A stretch of DNA of 64,000 bases from Lacinutrix sp. 5H-3-7-4 (GCF_000211855.2 NC_015638.1:124001-188000), one strand, 5' to 3'. Numbered from the stretch's first letter, positions 8,610 through 16,900 are shown. Translations and numbers: made by a program. The notes: generated from the sequence alone by a model not told the origin.

Positions 8610-9872
8610 TTATTCAGCAATATTTTGGCTATAATTATAACTAGGTAAAGTTTTCGCTCTTAAAGCATTAAATGTTAATTGATTAGTGAATTCATTCTCT
8701 CCATTTATAACAAAAAATGAAGCGCTTTCCATCCATAAGTAATTAATATTATCTTTATCATATAAATAAATGTCAATATTATATTCACCAGGAATTAAAT
8801 TTGGTTTTTTTATATATATCTTAATTAAACTCTTTCCTGTTTTACAGAAACTTATATTAAAATTGGTATAATCCATTTTAAAATGTAAAACTCTTTCATC
8901 TAAATCATTCTTAATAGCTATATCCATATAAACATCTTTGTTTAATGGTTTTAAAACATTAAAATTAAAAACTAACTCAATATCAGATTCGATATTAAGC
9001 AATTTGTCATTTTTTGCTTTACAATCTAAATAACTAAAAAAATCATTTACCTTTCTTACTCTTATATTTCTATTTTTCTGTTTTTTATAAACATTTAAAG
9101 CTTCATTTGTTTCTCCTTCAAAAGAAATCATTCCTTTATCTAACAAAATTACTCTATTACACAAACTTTGTATTGCACCCATATCATGACTCACAAACAA
9201 CACCGTTCTACCTTCGCCACGACTAATATCCTGCATTTTCCCTATCGCTTTTTTCTGGAACTCAGCATCGCCTACCGCCAAAACCTCATCAATAACCAAT
9301 ATTTCAGGTTCTAAAAAGGCGGCTACTGCAAAGGCTAAACGCACAGTCATACCAGAACTGTAACGCTTTACAGGAGTATCGATATAGCGCTCGCAACCAG
9401 AAAAGTCTATAATCTCATCTATTTTAGAGCCTATTTCTTTTTTGGTCATACCTAAAATAGCACCATTTAAATACACATTTTCACGTCCGGTCATTTCACC
9501 ATGAAATCCTGTTCCAACTTCTAGTAAAGATGCTATACGTCCTTTAGTTTTAATTTCACCAGTGGTAGGACTAGTAACTTTAGAGAGTATTTTTAATAAT
9601 GTAGATTTTCCTGCTCCGTTTTTACCAATAATTCCTAAAACTTCTCCGCGTTTAACTTCAAAATTAATATCCTGTAAAGCCCAAACATAATCGCTAGAGC
9701 CTTTAGTACTACGGTCGTTATGTTCGCCTACTTTTAAATAAGGATCCTGTTTGCCTCGTATGCGATGCCACCAACGGTTTAAATCGTGAGAAATCGTGCC
9801 AGTACCAACAAGTCCCAAACGGTATTGTTTGGAGATGTTTTCAGCTTTTAATATGATGTCTTTTTTTGCCAT
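8610..9872 (-). CDS. wzt: Polysaccharide ABC exporter ATPase with C-terminal glycan-binding domain (Wzt)
   Basis: The ATPase subunit of an O-antigen/capsule ABC exporter. Residues 1-250 are the nucleotide-binding domain: GKNGAGKST (Walker A, near 83), YSSGM (signature, near 169), ILVIDEVLAVGD (Walker B) and the switch VSHD. The N-terminal insert before the Walker A (HDLNRWWHRIRGK) is typical of polysaccharide exporters. Residues ~255-420 form a beta-rich Wzt-C type domain (LVFNFNV, GEYNIDIYLYD), which in known Wzt proteins recognises the cap of the correct glycan. The ATPase half has far higher G+C than the C-terminal half, as if the latter was exchanged with the cassette. It follows wzm by 1 nt. 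Confidence 0.95.
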   Translation of the reverse strand: MAKKDIILKAENISKQYRLGLVGTGTISHDLNRWWHRIRGKQDPYLKVGEHNDRSTKGSSDYVWALQDINFEVKRGEVLGIIGKNGAGKSTLLKILSKVTSPTTGEIKTKGRIASLLEVGTGFHGEMTGRENVYLNGAILGMTKKEIGSKIDEIIDFSGCERYIDTPVKRYSSGMTVRLAFAVAAFLEPEILVIDEVLAVGDAEFQKKAIGKMQDISRGEGRTVLFVSHDMGAIQSLCNRVILLDKGMISFEGETNEALNVYKKQKNRNIRVRKVNDFFSYLDCKAKNDKLLNIESDIELVFNFNVLKPLNKDVYMDIAIKNDLDERVLHFKMDYTNFNISFCKTGKSLIKIYIKKPNLIPGEYNIDIYLYDKDNINYLWMESASFFVINGENEFTNQLTFNALRAKTLPSYNYSQNIAE

Positions 9873-9873
9873 A

Positions 9874-10752
9874 TTAAACTGTATCTATAAATGTTTTTTC
9901 AGTTTTATTGAATACTATTAAACCAAATAAGAATACTAGAATACTTATACTTCCTGCATAAAGAAAGTTTTCTATTGAAAATTCTCCAACTCCTAAAGTC
10001 ATATATCTAAACAATTCTATAATAGTGGTCATAGGATTGTATTCTACAATCCAAGAATACTCTGGTACCTTTTCTTTAAAATAAGATAACGGATACATGA
10101 CTGCAGAACCATACATAAGCAACTGCACACCAAAACCAACTAAGAAAGTTAAATCGCGGTATTTTGTAGTTAAAGATGAAATAACCATCCCGAATCCTAA
10201 ACCAAATAAGCCCATAAAAATTATTAAAAAAGGTAATAAAACTAAAGCGCTTTGAGGTATTGCATTAGCAGCTTGATTTGTAAAAAAAACAAAATAAATA
10301 TAGAAGCTTATAAATACAAGTAGCTGAATTCCAAATTTTAGAAGATTTGAAAAAACGACAGATAATGGAGTAATTACTCTTGGAAAATACACTTTTCCAA
10401 AAATATTTTGGTTCGCTTTAAAAGTATCACTCGTTCCTGTTAAACAGGCACTAAAATAATTCCATGAGGTAATACCGGCTAAATTAAATAAAAACGATGG
10501 AATACCTGATCCTGTAGGTATAGAGGCTAAATTATTAAAAATTAAGGTAAAGATTACCGAAGTGAATAAAGGCTGAATAAAATACCATAATGGACCTAAT
10601 ATAGTTTGCTTGTATTGAGTGATAATATCACGTTTTACAAACAAAAAAAGCAAATCACGATATCGCCAAATCTCTTTAAAATTTAGGTCTATTAATTTCC
10701 GCTTTGGAGAAATAGTATAAAGCCAGTCTGAAGAAGTACGCTTAGTAGTCAA
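9874..10752 (-). CDS. wzm: Polysaccharide ABC exporter permease (Wzm)
   Basis: The membrane subunit of the exporter, an ABC-2 type permease of 292 residues. A cytoplasmic N-terminus (LIDLNFKEIWRYRDLLFLFVKRD) leads into ITQYKQTILGPLWYFIQPL, a signature of Wzm/TagG proteins, followed by about six hydrophobic segments. With Wzt it would move a lipid-linked polysaccharide across the inner membrane, so chain synthesis is complete in the cytoplasm rather than Wzx/Wzy-dependent. It is the first gene of the minus-strand cluster. A modest promoter-like sequence (TTG, 18 nt, TAAGTTTT) lies in the 142-nt region upstream, although readthrough from the HTH gene at 10895-11107 is possible. Confidence 0.94.
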   Translation of the reverse strand: MTTKRTSSDWLYTISPKRKLIDLNFKEIWRYRDLLFLFVKRDIITQYKQTILGPLWYFIQPLFTSVIFTLIFNNLASIPTGSGIPSFLFNLAGITSWNYFSACLTGTSDTFKANQNIFGKVYFPRVITPLSVVFSNLLKFGIQLLVFISFYIYFVFFTNQAANAIPQSALVLLPFLIIFMGLFGLGFGMVISSLTTKYRDLTFLVGFGVQLLMYGSAVMYPLSYFKEKVPEYSWIVEYNPMTTIIELFRYMTLGVGEFSIENFLYAGSISILVFLFGLIVFNKTEKTFIDTV

Positions 10753-10894
10753 GACTAAAAATGTTTTTTTTGCATATTAGAATTACAAATAAAAACATTT
10801 TTTGGTGGTTTAACACTAAAACTTACACTTTATCGCATGCTTACAAGTACGTATAATGGTTTGTATTAACTTGTAATAATACAAAGGTCTAATT

Positions 10895-11107
10895 TTAAGC
10901 CGATTTACTTGGTAAGTTTATCATATTAAAAACATCATCATACGGCAAGTCTGTATACTCACAAAACTCACGTATAGATATTGATTGGCCTTTTCTTTTA
11001 TTTCTAGCATCGCGTATCGATCGAAATAGAGAACAAGCACTCGATTGGCTTTTGCCTAAAATTTGGGCTGCTTGTGTAGTGTCAATGCATAAAGTAAAAA
11101 TTCTCAT
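10895..11107 (-). CDS. Small helix-turn-helix protein
   Basis: A 70-residue protein of unknown function. TTQAAQILGKSQSSACSLFR (residues ~10-29) fits a helix-turn-helix: an A-A pair in helix one, a glycine turn and a polar recognition helix. It is followed by a basic stretch (RDARNKRKG) and a second alpha segment (ISIREFCEYTDL, DVFNMI). There is no other domain. Similar short HTH proteins are common in Bacteroidota, often uncharacterised. It is transcribed away from a 698-bp non-coding region full of palindromes and tandem repeats and lies upstream of wzm in the same direction. It could regulate the divergent gene at 11806, the polysaccharide operon, or itself. None of these is shown. Confidence 0.72.
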   Translation of the reverse strand: MRIFTLCIDTTQAAQILGKSQSSACSLFRSIRDARNKRKGQSISIREFCEYTDLPYDDVFNMINLPSKSA

Positions 11108-11282
11108 TATTATTTATTTTCTATAGCAAAATACAATACTATACGTACTAACTATAAGTTTATATTATACAAAACTAAAGACTATCTTCCTTTTGCACAA
11201 CGCAAATAGTGGTAAATATCGTCATAGTTTTCAACATCAATTGTGGAGATGTGAATTAATCATAGACTATTATTGTGATAAA

Positions 11283-11299
11283 CGATTTTAACAAAATCG
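11283..11299. promoter_or_regulatory. Perfect 7-bp hairpin
   Basis: CGATTTT and AAAATCG are perfect complements around the 3-base loop AAC. On the plus strand the hairpin is followed closely by ATAATTTTT, so it could act as a weak terminator. It could also be a protein-binding palindrome within the shared control region of the HTH gene. Confidence 0.4.
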
Positions 11300-11440
11300 A
11301 TAATTTTTAAAAAAAAGGTGAAAAAATAGCTTTTGCACTCTAAAAACTGCCGTTAAAAACCTAAAAATAAGCCAAATAAAAACAGAACTTTAAATAAAAA
11401 CCAAACAAAAATACAGTATAAATAACACAGCGTTAAACCA

Positions 11441-11517
11441 TAGATACTGTATAGATAGTGTATGGATACTGTATGGATACTGTATGGATACTGTATGCTT
11501 AAAGTATGACAGTGTTA
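11441..11517. repeat. 11-bp tandem repeat array with nested ATACTGTAT palindromes
   Basis: Five direct units of 11 bp (11441-11495) with consensus TRGATACTGTA are followed by two decayed units (TGCTTAAAGTA, TGACAGTGTTA). Three of the five units (11463-11495) are identical. Across unit junctions each copy forms ATAC-T-GTAT, a perfect 9-base palindrome, and the inverse form ATACAGTAT occurs once at 11411-11419. An 11-bp spacing places each palindrome on about the same face of the helix. This looks like a cooperative protein-binding site, perhaps for the adjacent HTH protein. It has no spacers, so it is not a CRISPR. Confidence 0.75.
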
Positions 11518-11521
11518 ATTA

Positions 11522-11566
11522 TACAAATACTGCAAATCTTACAAATTCCACAAATCTCGCAATTTC
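11522..11566. repeat. 9-bp imperfect tandem repeat
   Basis: Five consecutive 9-base units share a CAAAT or CAAT core: TACAAATAC, TGCAAATCT, TACAAATTC, CACAAATCT, CGCAATTTC. The array starts 5 bases after the 11-bp array. A 9-base period could mean a coding repeat, but no start codon precedes it in the open frame. Confidence 0.5.
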
Positions 11567-11710
11567 ATACAACATCGACTTAAAATTATAAACCGCTAAA
11601 AAACAAGTAAAAGCAATAAAAACGATTAAAAAAACAAACTTCAATTAAAAAAGCCAAACATTACAAATTTGAAATCACAAACTAAACCACCTATTTAATT
11701 TCGTAAAAAA

Positions 11711-11789
11711 TTACTATTAGCATCAACTAGGGATCCATAGCAAAAGCAAATAGTAATAAAATTTATTTATTAATCAGCTCAATAGAGCT
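11711..11789 (+). promoter_or_regulatory. Two inverted repeats in the leader of the 249-aa protein gene
   Basis: TTACTATTaGC at 11711-11721 pairs with GCaAATAGTAA-type sequence ending at 11756 (one mismatch, 24-base loop containing GGATCC). A second hairpin, AGCTC-AATA-GAGCT, occupies 11776-11789, only 16 bases before the ATG at 11806. If transcribed they would be leader RNA structures close to the ribosome-binding region; on DNA they could be operators. Confidence 0.4.
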
Positions 11790-11805
11790 ATAACACATTT
11801 TAAAA

Positions 11806-12555
11806 ATGGCAAAATTAAACAGCCTATTAAAAATTGAAGGTACCTTAGATGGTTTAACTTTTTACAAAGGAAAAGACGGATACTTAGTCCGCACTAAAGG
11901 AGGCGTTTCTAAAAACAGAATTCAAAACGATCCTGCATTTATTAGAACACGCGAAAACGGAACCGAGTTTGGGCACGTGGCAACCAGTGGCAAAAAACTA
12001 AGGCAAGCAATTACACCATTGCTAGCCGATGTTAAAGACACTAGAGTAACCAGCCGCTTAACTAAAGTGCTTAGCCAAGTAAAAAATACCGACCTTACCT
12101 CTGCCAGAGGTTTGCGTAAAGTGGGTATTGGCATGCAATCTGTAGCGGGTAAAAATGCACTTAAAGCTTTCGATTTTAACAACAATGCGCAATTAGATAG
12201 CATTTTATATGCAGACTACCAATTAAATACAACTACAGGAGAAGTGCTCATTAACAACTTAAATCCATCGCAGGATATTAAAAAACCGGGAGGAGCAACG
12301 CATGTTAGCTTTAGTACAGGTGTTTTAAATCTTAACTTCGAAACCGAAGAAAAAGAACTAATACTTAGTAATATTGAAAATATTCCTATTAATAGTACTG
12401 CTACCAACATTAGTGTTGTACCTACAGCAATGCCTACTGGTACTGGTCAAGTATATTATTTTTTTAAGTTAGCATTCTTTCAAGAAGTTAACGGTACGCA
12501 ATATGCTTTAAATAATGGAACTTATAATGTTTTACAAATACTGGATATTCTGTAA
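11806..12555 (+). CDS. Conserved-looking protein of unknown function
   Basis: A 249-residue protein that I do not assign to a characterised family. The N-terminus, MAKLNSLLKIEGTLDGLTFY followed by KGKDGYLVRTKGG, predicts a short beta-hairpin. A helical, basic middle (residues ~55-115; GKKLRQAITPLL, TSRLTKVLSQV) leads to a beta-rich C-terminal half ending with YYFFKLAFFQEVNGTQYALN. There is no signal peptide, membrane segment or evident catalytic motif, so a structural or binding role is plausible. I recall similar N-termini in other Bacteroidota hypothetical proteins but cannot verify this here. The gene stands alone, with a strong terminator directly after it and the HTH gene divergent 698 bp upstream. 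Confidence 0.75.
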   Translation: MAKLNSLLKIEGTLDGLTFYKGKDGYLVRTKGGVSKNRIQNDPAFIRTRENGTEFGHVATSGKKLRQAITPLLADVKDTRVTSRLTKVLSQVKNTDLTSARGLRKVGIGMQSVAGKNALKAFDFNNNAQLDSILYADYQLNTTTGEVLINNLNPSQDIKKPGGATHVSFSTGVLNLNFETEEKELILSNIENIPINSTATNISVVPTAMPTGTGQVYYFFKLAFFQEVNGTQYALNNGTYNVLQILDIL

Positions 12556-12561
12556 TAGCAT

Positions 12562-12594
12562 AAAAAAAGAGGAAGCCTAGCTTCCTCTTTTTTT
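12562..12594. terminator. Bidirectional intrinsic terminator
   Basis: GAGGAAGC-CTA-GCTTCCTC forms an 8-bp stem flanked by A7 on the left and T7 on the right. It lies between the convergent ends of the unknown gene (12555) and the epimerase gene (12610), so it can stop transcription from both sides. Confidence 0.92.
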
Positions 12595-12609
12595 ATATTT
12601 TTTTCTAAA

Positions 12610-13593
12610 TTAAGACTGTGCTACAAAATAATCCCAAGTTGCTTTTAAGCCTTCTACCGTGCTATACTTAGGTTTATAACCTATTAGCCGTTCCGCTTTA
12701 CTTATATCTGCTAAAGAGTCTTTTACATCTCCTAAACGCTTAGGCCCAAACTTAACTTTGGTAGACTTATTTGCTAAAACACCTAAGGTCTCCCACAGTT
12801 TTATAATACTAATACGATCATTACAAGCAATATTAAACACTTCATTTTTTGCTTCTCCAGATGCGAAAAAACTTTTTATATTACCTTGTACTGCATTTGA
12901 AACATAGGTGAAATCTCTAGTTTGAGAACCGTCTCCATTAATTGTCGCTGGCACATTATCTACCAAAGCTTTCATAAACAAAGGCACTACTGCTGCATAA
13001 GCACCATTAGGATTTTGCTTTGGCCCAAATACATTAAAATAACGTAACCCAATAGTGTCTGTATTATAAGTTTTACCAAACACATCTGCATACAACTCGT
13101 TTACGTACTTTGTTACTGCATAAGGTGATAATGGACTACCAATAGAAGACTCTACTTTAGGCAAAATAGTACTATCGCCATAGGTTGAACTTGAAGCCGC
13201 ATAAACCATACGTTTTACAGTTGTATTATCTTTTAAAGCTATTAACATATTTAAAAAACCAGATACATTTACTGCATTTGAGGTCACAGGATCATCTATA
13301 GATCTAGGCACAGAGCCTAATGCAGCTTGATGACTCACATAATCCATATCCTGCATAGCTGCTTTGCAAGTATCTAAATCTCTAATATCGCCTTCTATAA
13401 ATTCAAAATTAGCTTGATTAAAAAAGGGCTCTAAATTGGTTTTAAATCCTGTTGCCAAATTATCTAAAACACGTACTTTTTTAGCTTGATGCGCTAGTAA
13501 ATAAGAAACAATATGAGAGCCTATAAAGCCTGCGCCTCCAGTAACTAAAAACTGTAGTTTTGAAAAATCTTCGGTATGATATTTATAACTCAA
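12610..13593 (-). CDS. NAD-dependent UDP-N-acetylhexosamine 4-epimerase, WbpP/TviC type
   Basis: A 327-residue extended SDR. LVTGGAGFIGSH near residue 16 is the NAD-binding loop, and YAASSSTYGDS and SPYAVTKYVNELY give the catalytic S/T and YxxxK. The run HQAALGSVPRSIDDP, LRYFNVFGPKQNPNGAYAAV and INGDGSQTRDFTYV is characteristic of the UDP-GlcNAc/GlcNAcA 4-epimerase subgroup (WbpP, TviC). It would supply UDP-GalNAc or the corresponding uronate for glycan synthesis in the cytoplasm. It follows wzc by 4 nt, so it is the last gene of a wza-wzc-epimerase operon ending at the terminator near 12562. Confidence 0.9.
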   Translation of the reverse strand: MSYKYHTEDFSKLQFLVTGGAGFIGSHIVSYLLAHQAKKVRVLDNLATGFKTNLEPFFNQANFEFIEGDIRDLDTCKAAMQDMDYVSHQAALGSVPRSIDDPVTSNAVNVSGFLNMLIALKDNTTVKRMVYAASSSTYGDSTILPKVESSIGSPLSPYAVTKYVNELYADVFGKTYNTDTIGLRYFNVFGPKQNPNGAYAAVVPLFMKALVDNVPATINGDGSQTRDFTYVSNAVQGNIKSFFASGEAKNEVFNIACNDRISIIKLWETLGVLANKSTKVKFGPKRLGDVKDSLADISKAERLIGYKPKYSTVEGLKATWDYFVAQS

Positions 13594-13597
13594 TGTT

Positions 13598-16066
13598 TTA
13601 TTTTTTTCTTTTTAGAAAAGCTGTGAGTCGCTTTAACCAACTGGTTTTCTTTACTTCATCCTCATGATACCCATTTCCATACGCACCGTAGCCGTAACCA
13701 TAGCCATAACCGTAGCCATAACCATAGCCATATTTACCTTTTTGATTATAAAAGTTATATATAAAGCTTAAGTTACTAATCTCTCCTTTTTTATACTTAT
13801 CATTTATAAGACTTAACATCCCTTTTTTAGTGTAGTCTTGACGCACAACATATAAAGAGGCATCTACGTATTCAACAAGTTCTAAAGCATCAGACACTAA
13901 ACCTATTGGTGGTGTATCTAAAACGATATAATCGTATTTTGCTTTTAGCTCATCTATAAATTGATCCATGCTTTCTCCCATTAACAACTCTGAAGGGTTT
14001 GGTGGTACAGGACCCGAAACAATTAAATCCAGATGCTCTATTTTAGTTTTCTGTGTTATGGCTTCAAGACTTTTTTGACCTATAAGATAATTAACAGCAC
14101 CTATGTCGTTTTTAATTTCAAAATCATCAAATATTTTTGGTTTTCTTAGGTCTAAACCAACTAAAACAACTTTTTTTCCGCTTAATGCAAATACACTCGC
14201 TATATTTATAGAACAAAAGGTTTTACCTTCTCCACTTACAGACGAAGTAACCATGACTGTTTTTGTACCTTCTAGAGATTGCTGCTTATAGATATATTGC
14301 AAACTTGACCTAATGGCTCTAAAAGCTTCTGCAACTGTAGATTTTGGTTTTAAATGAACAGCTAAATTATTTTTTGCTGAGTTTTTACCAACGACACCCA
14401 AAAGCGGAATTTTAGATAACTTCTCTAAACTTTGTGGATTGTGGAGTTTATTATCAAAAAATGTAACGAGAAATGCGACTAATAAAGGTATTAAAAAGCC
14501 ACCTAAAAAAGCAAAAACATAACGAGCACTCAACTTTAAATCTATGGGTATAGCTCCAGTGTCTTTTGCTGTATCTATTATCTGAATATCACTAACATTT
14601 GCAGATTTTATTATATCTGCCTCACCACGTTTTGCCAAAAACAAATTATAAGTTTGCTCACTTAATGAATATTGACGTTGTATAGTAAGTATTTGCTGCT
14701 GGTCTTTTGGAAGTTTTCTTATCTTACTATTACTCTGCGCTATCTTTCCTCCTATAAAACTTAACTCACGACGTAAACCTGCTGTTGCAGAACTTATATT
14801 TTCTAACAATACAGATTTTAATCCATCGATTTGGTTATTTAAATCTGTAAATATTGAAGCATCACTTCTTACGCTTGCTTCATATTTAGATTTTTGAACA
14901 GAAAGCGCATTAATTTTAGAAATGTTATTTAAAATATTGGCATCATCAATTCCAGCTATAGATGGCGCTGGTAACTCGGTAAAACTATTACTAGTTTCTA
15001 AATAAGTGCGTAAACTTTTATAATAAGCTAATTTTCTATTAATGTTATCACGCTCAACTTCAAATTGAGATAGCTTTTCATTTATCTGAAGGCTTTCTTC
15101 ATCTAAATTAAATATTTTATTTTGCTCTCTATAATTGTTTAAAGAATCTGCCTTAGATGTTAATTTCGCTTTTTCTCTTGCCAATTGTTTATCAATAAAA
15201 GCAATGGTATTGGTTACAAATAAATTCTTTTTATCCAATTGATCTTTTCTTAAAATCGCGACACATTTGTTTAAATAGTCTACTATTTTAGAAGTATTTA
15301 CATCTGTAATACTTAAATTAAGTATAGAGGAATTTATTGGGTTATCTATTTTTAACTTGCTATTATAATTTCTTACAACGCCATCAAAATCACTAAAAAG
15401 GATATAAAATTCATCACCAACATTAAAAGAGCGTTTTGCTCTTGTTGTAATAATACCATTAATAAAAGGCAATGCTATAGGTTCGTTTAATTTAAACGTA
15501 TAGCTTTTAACGCCATTAGTAGCTGTAATAGTTTCTCGGGCTTTAGTATCAAAATTTTGTGCTGGTAATGTGGCGCCTTCAAAAGCGGTTTCTAAGGCTA
15601 TTTCATCATTTCCTAAAAATGTAATTTTAATAGGATGATTTAATACTTGAAATGTATTTGGAGTTAATGTTATTTTAAATGGTGCTGCTTTATATATTTC
15701 ATCTTTTCTAAAACGAGATTGTTTTAAATAATTAATATAAAACTGTAAACTATCAACAACTTTTTCATGATGAGATCGCGACTTTAATGTCGTCATAATT
15801 GTTTTAACTTTACCAGAAACGCCACCCCAATTAAAAGTTAAACTTGTATTAGATGTAAACAATGGGTTTTTATCATCCTCAACTGTAATTTGTGTACTTA
15901 ATCTATAAGATTGTTGCTTTCTTATGTTTTGCTGATAAACAATAAAAACACCTAAACCAATACAAATTACAAACCACTTCCAGTAGCTTAAAGCTCTAAT
16001 TAAAAAAGCCTTAACATCAAATGGTGCTTGATTTTGAGATTCTAAAAGTTCAAATTCATCATTCAT
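13598..16066 (-). CDS. wzc: Polysaccharide co-polymerase / tyrosine autokinase (Wzc type)
   Basis: An 822-residue inner membrane protein. A Wzz-type chain-length domain begins at residue ~20 with one membrane segment (WFVICIGLGVFIVY), a long periplasmic coiled-coil region spans ~280-470, and a second membrane segment lies near 515 (YVFAFLGGFLIPLLVAFLVTFF). The cytoplasmic BY-kinase has Walker A SSVSGEGKT near 608, Walker A' VVLVGLDLRKP near 640 and Walker B YIVLDTPP near 713. The tail (~777-800) is an almost pure Tyr-Gly alternation, the autophosphorylation cluster. Wzc cycling between phosphorylated and free states controls polymerisation and export with Wza. The gene follows wza by 12 nt. 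Confidence 0.95.
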   Translation of the reverse strand: MNDEFELLESQNQAPFDVKAFLIRALSYWKWFVICIGLGVFIVYQQNIRKQQSYRLSTQITVEDDKNPLFTSNTSLTFNWGGVSGKVKTIMTTLKSRSHHEKVVDSLQFYINYLKQSRFRKDEIYKAAPFKITLTPNTFQVLNHPIKITFLGNDEIALETAFEGATLPAQNFDTKARETITATNGVKSYTFKLNEPIALPFINGIITTRAKRSFNVGDEFYILFSDFDGVVRNYNSKLKIDNPINSSILNLSITDVNTSKIVDYLNKCVAILRKDQLDKKNLFVTNTIAFIDKQLAREKAKLTSKADSLNNYREQNKIFNLDEESLQINEKLSQFEVERDNINRKLAYYKSLRTYLETSNSFTELPAPSIAGIDDANILNNISKINALSVQKSKYEASVRSDASIFTDLNNQIDGLKSVLLENISSATAGLRRELSFIGGKIAQSNSKIRKLPKDQQQILTIQRQYSLSEQTYNLFLAKRGEADIIKSANVSDIQIIDTAKDTGAIPIDLKLSARYVFAFLGGFLIPLLVAFLVTFFDNKLHNPQSLEKLSKIPLLGVVGKNSAKNNLAVHLKPKSTVAEAFRAIRSSLQYIYKQQSLEGTKTVMVTSSVSGEGKTFCSINIASVFALSGKKVVLVGLDLRKPKIFDDFEIKNDIGAVNYLIGQKSLEAITQKTKIEHLDLIVSGPVPPNPSELLMGESMDQFIDELKAKYDYIVLDTPPIGLVSDALELVEYVDASLYVVRQDYTKKGMLSLINDKYKKGEISNLSFIYNFYNQKGKYGYGYGYGYGYGYGYGAYGNGYHEDEVKKTSWLKRLTAFLKRKK

Positions 16067-16078
16067 AACTAATCTCTT

Positions 16079-16879
16079 TTATAGGTTTCTTGCCAAAAAG
16101 TATGTTGATACTAATACAGAGAATATAGACGCAATTGTTGTTAAAGTTTGTGTAGCAGTTTGTCCTGCACCAAGCGCTTTTCGTTTTAAAGGTTTAACCA
16201 AAATCATATCGTTTGGTTGAATATAGTAAAATGGCGATTGCATGGCTGCCATATCTGTTAAATCTATATGGTGTATTTTTTGACCTTGAGGATATTGGCG
16301 TACTACTAAAACATCGGTTCTATCACCAGTATCTTTAATATCACCTGCATTAGCAAGTGCTTCAATAATATTCACACGGTCTTGAAATAAAGTTAATACG
16401 CCAGAAGTATTTACTTCTCCGGAGACTGTATAACGTAAACCAGATAATTTTACGGTAACAAATATTTGAGAAACATCTTTTAAATATTTATCTAATAAAG
16501 CTTGTTTTACCTTGGCTACAATTTCATCTGTGGTATAACCCAAAACATTAATATCACCCAAAATTGGAAACTTAATATTACCATGTAAATCTACAGTAAA
16601 ACCACTAAAATATAGCGCTTCTTGTCCTTGAGTATTACCAGCTTTTTCTGTTGGTTCAAAAATAGCTACTAGTTTTGCTAATTCAGAATCTGTAGATTTA
16701 ATATCGATACTTAATATATCGTTTATTTGAACGCGATAAGGTTTAGAAAGTTCTTTTAAAAGTAAAGAATCATTAATAACTGTACCTTTATCTTGAAGAT
16801 AAACCACATCCTTATTACTTATACAAGATGAACATAGCACACTAAATAGCACAAAAAAAGCGACTATAAATTTATTCAT
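16079..16879 (-). CDS. wza: Polysaccharide export outer membrane lipoprotein (Wza type)
   Basis: Forms the outer membrane channel for a polysaccharide exported with Wzc. From the ATG at 16877-16879 the protein has 266 residues with a lipoprotein signal (FFVLFSVLCSSC). A polysaccharide-export domain (PYRVQINDILSIDI, GNIKFPILGDINVLGYT) is followed by a SLBB-like segment (YTVSGEVNTSGVL), and a C-terminal hydrophobic helix could span the outer membrane (ATQTLTTIASIFSVLVSTYF). The frame stays open to a TTG at 16903, but that codon lies inside the promoter element TATATTTG (16901-16908), so the ATG is the better start. It heads the wza-wzc-epimerase operon. Confidence 0.92.
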   Translation of the reverse strand: MNKFIVAFFVLFSVLCSSCISNKDVVYLQDKGTVINDSLLLKELSKPYRVQINDILSIDIKSTDSELAKLVAIFEPTEKAGNTQGQEALYFSGFTVDLHGNIKFPILGDINVLGYTTDEIVAKVKQALLDKYLKDVSQIFVTVKLSGLRYTVSGEVNTSGVLTLFQDRVNIIEALANAGDIKDTGDRTDVLVVRQYPQGQKIHHIDLTDMAAMQSPFYYIQPNDMILVKPLKRKALGAGQTATQTLTTIASIFSVLVSTYFLARNL

Positions 16880-16900
16880 AATGGGATGTTTTGATTTTGA

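Larger units (their letters stand above)
11108..11805. other. Long non-coding region between divergent genes
   Basis: This is the only gene-free stretch above 300 bases. Neither strand has a convincing reading frame. From left to right it holds a perfect hairpin (CGATTTT-AAC-AAAATCG, 11283-11299), a single ATACAGTAT palindrome (11411-11419), an 11-bp-period array (11441-11517), a 9-bp-period array (11522-11566), an A-rich stretch, an inverted repeat (11711-11756) and a small hairpin just before the next gene (11776-11789). The segment GCAAATAGTRRTAAA occurs at both ends (11202-11216 and 11746-11760). It probably holds the promoters of both flanking genes, although I find no clean TTG/TAnnTTTG pair for the rightward gene. 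Confidence 0.7.

Noticed and set aside
11441-11517. CRISPR array
   Set aside because: The units are only 11 bp, directly joined and without unique spacers, and no cas gene is present.
11522-11605. Small coding sequence across the 9-bp array
   Set aside because: The open frame has no ATG, GTG or TTG start and ends shortly afterwards; upstream stop codons interrupt it.
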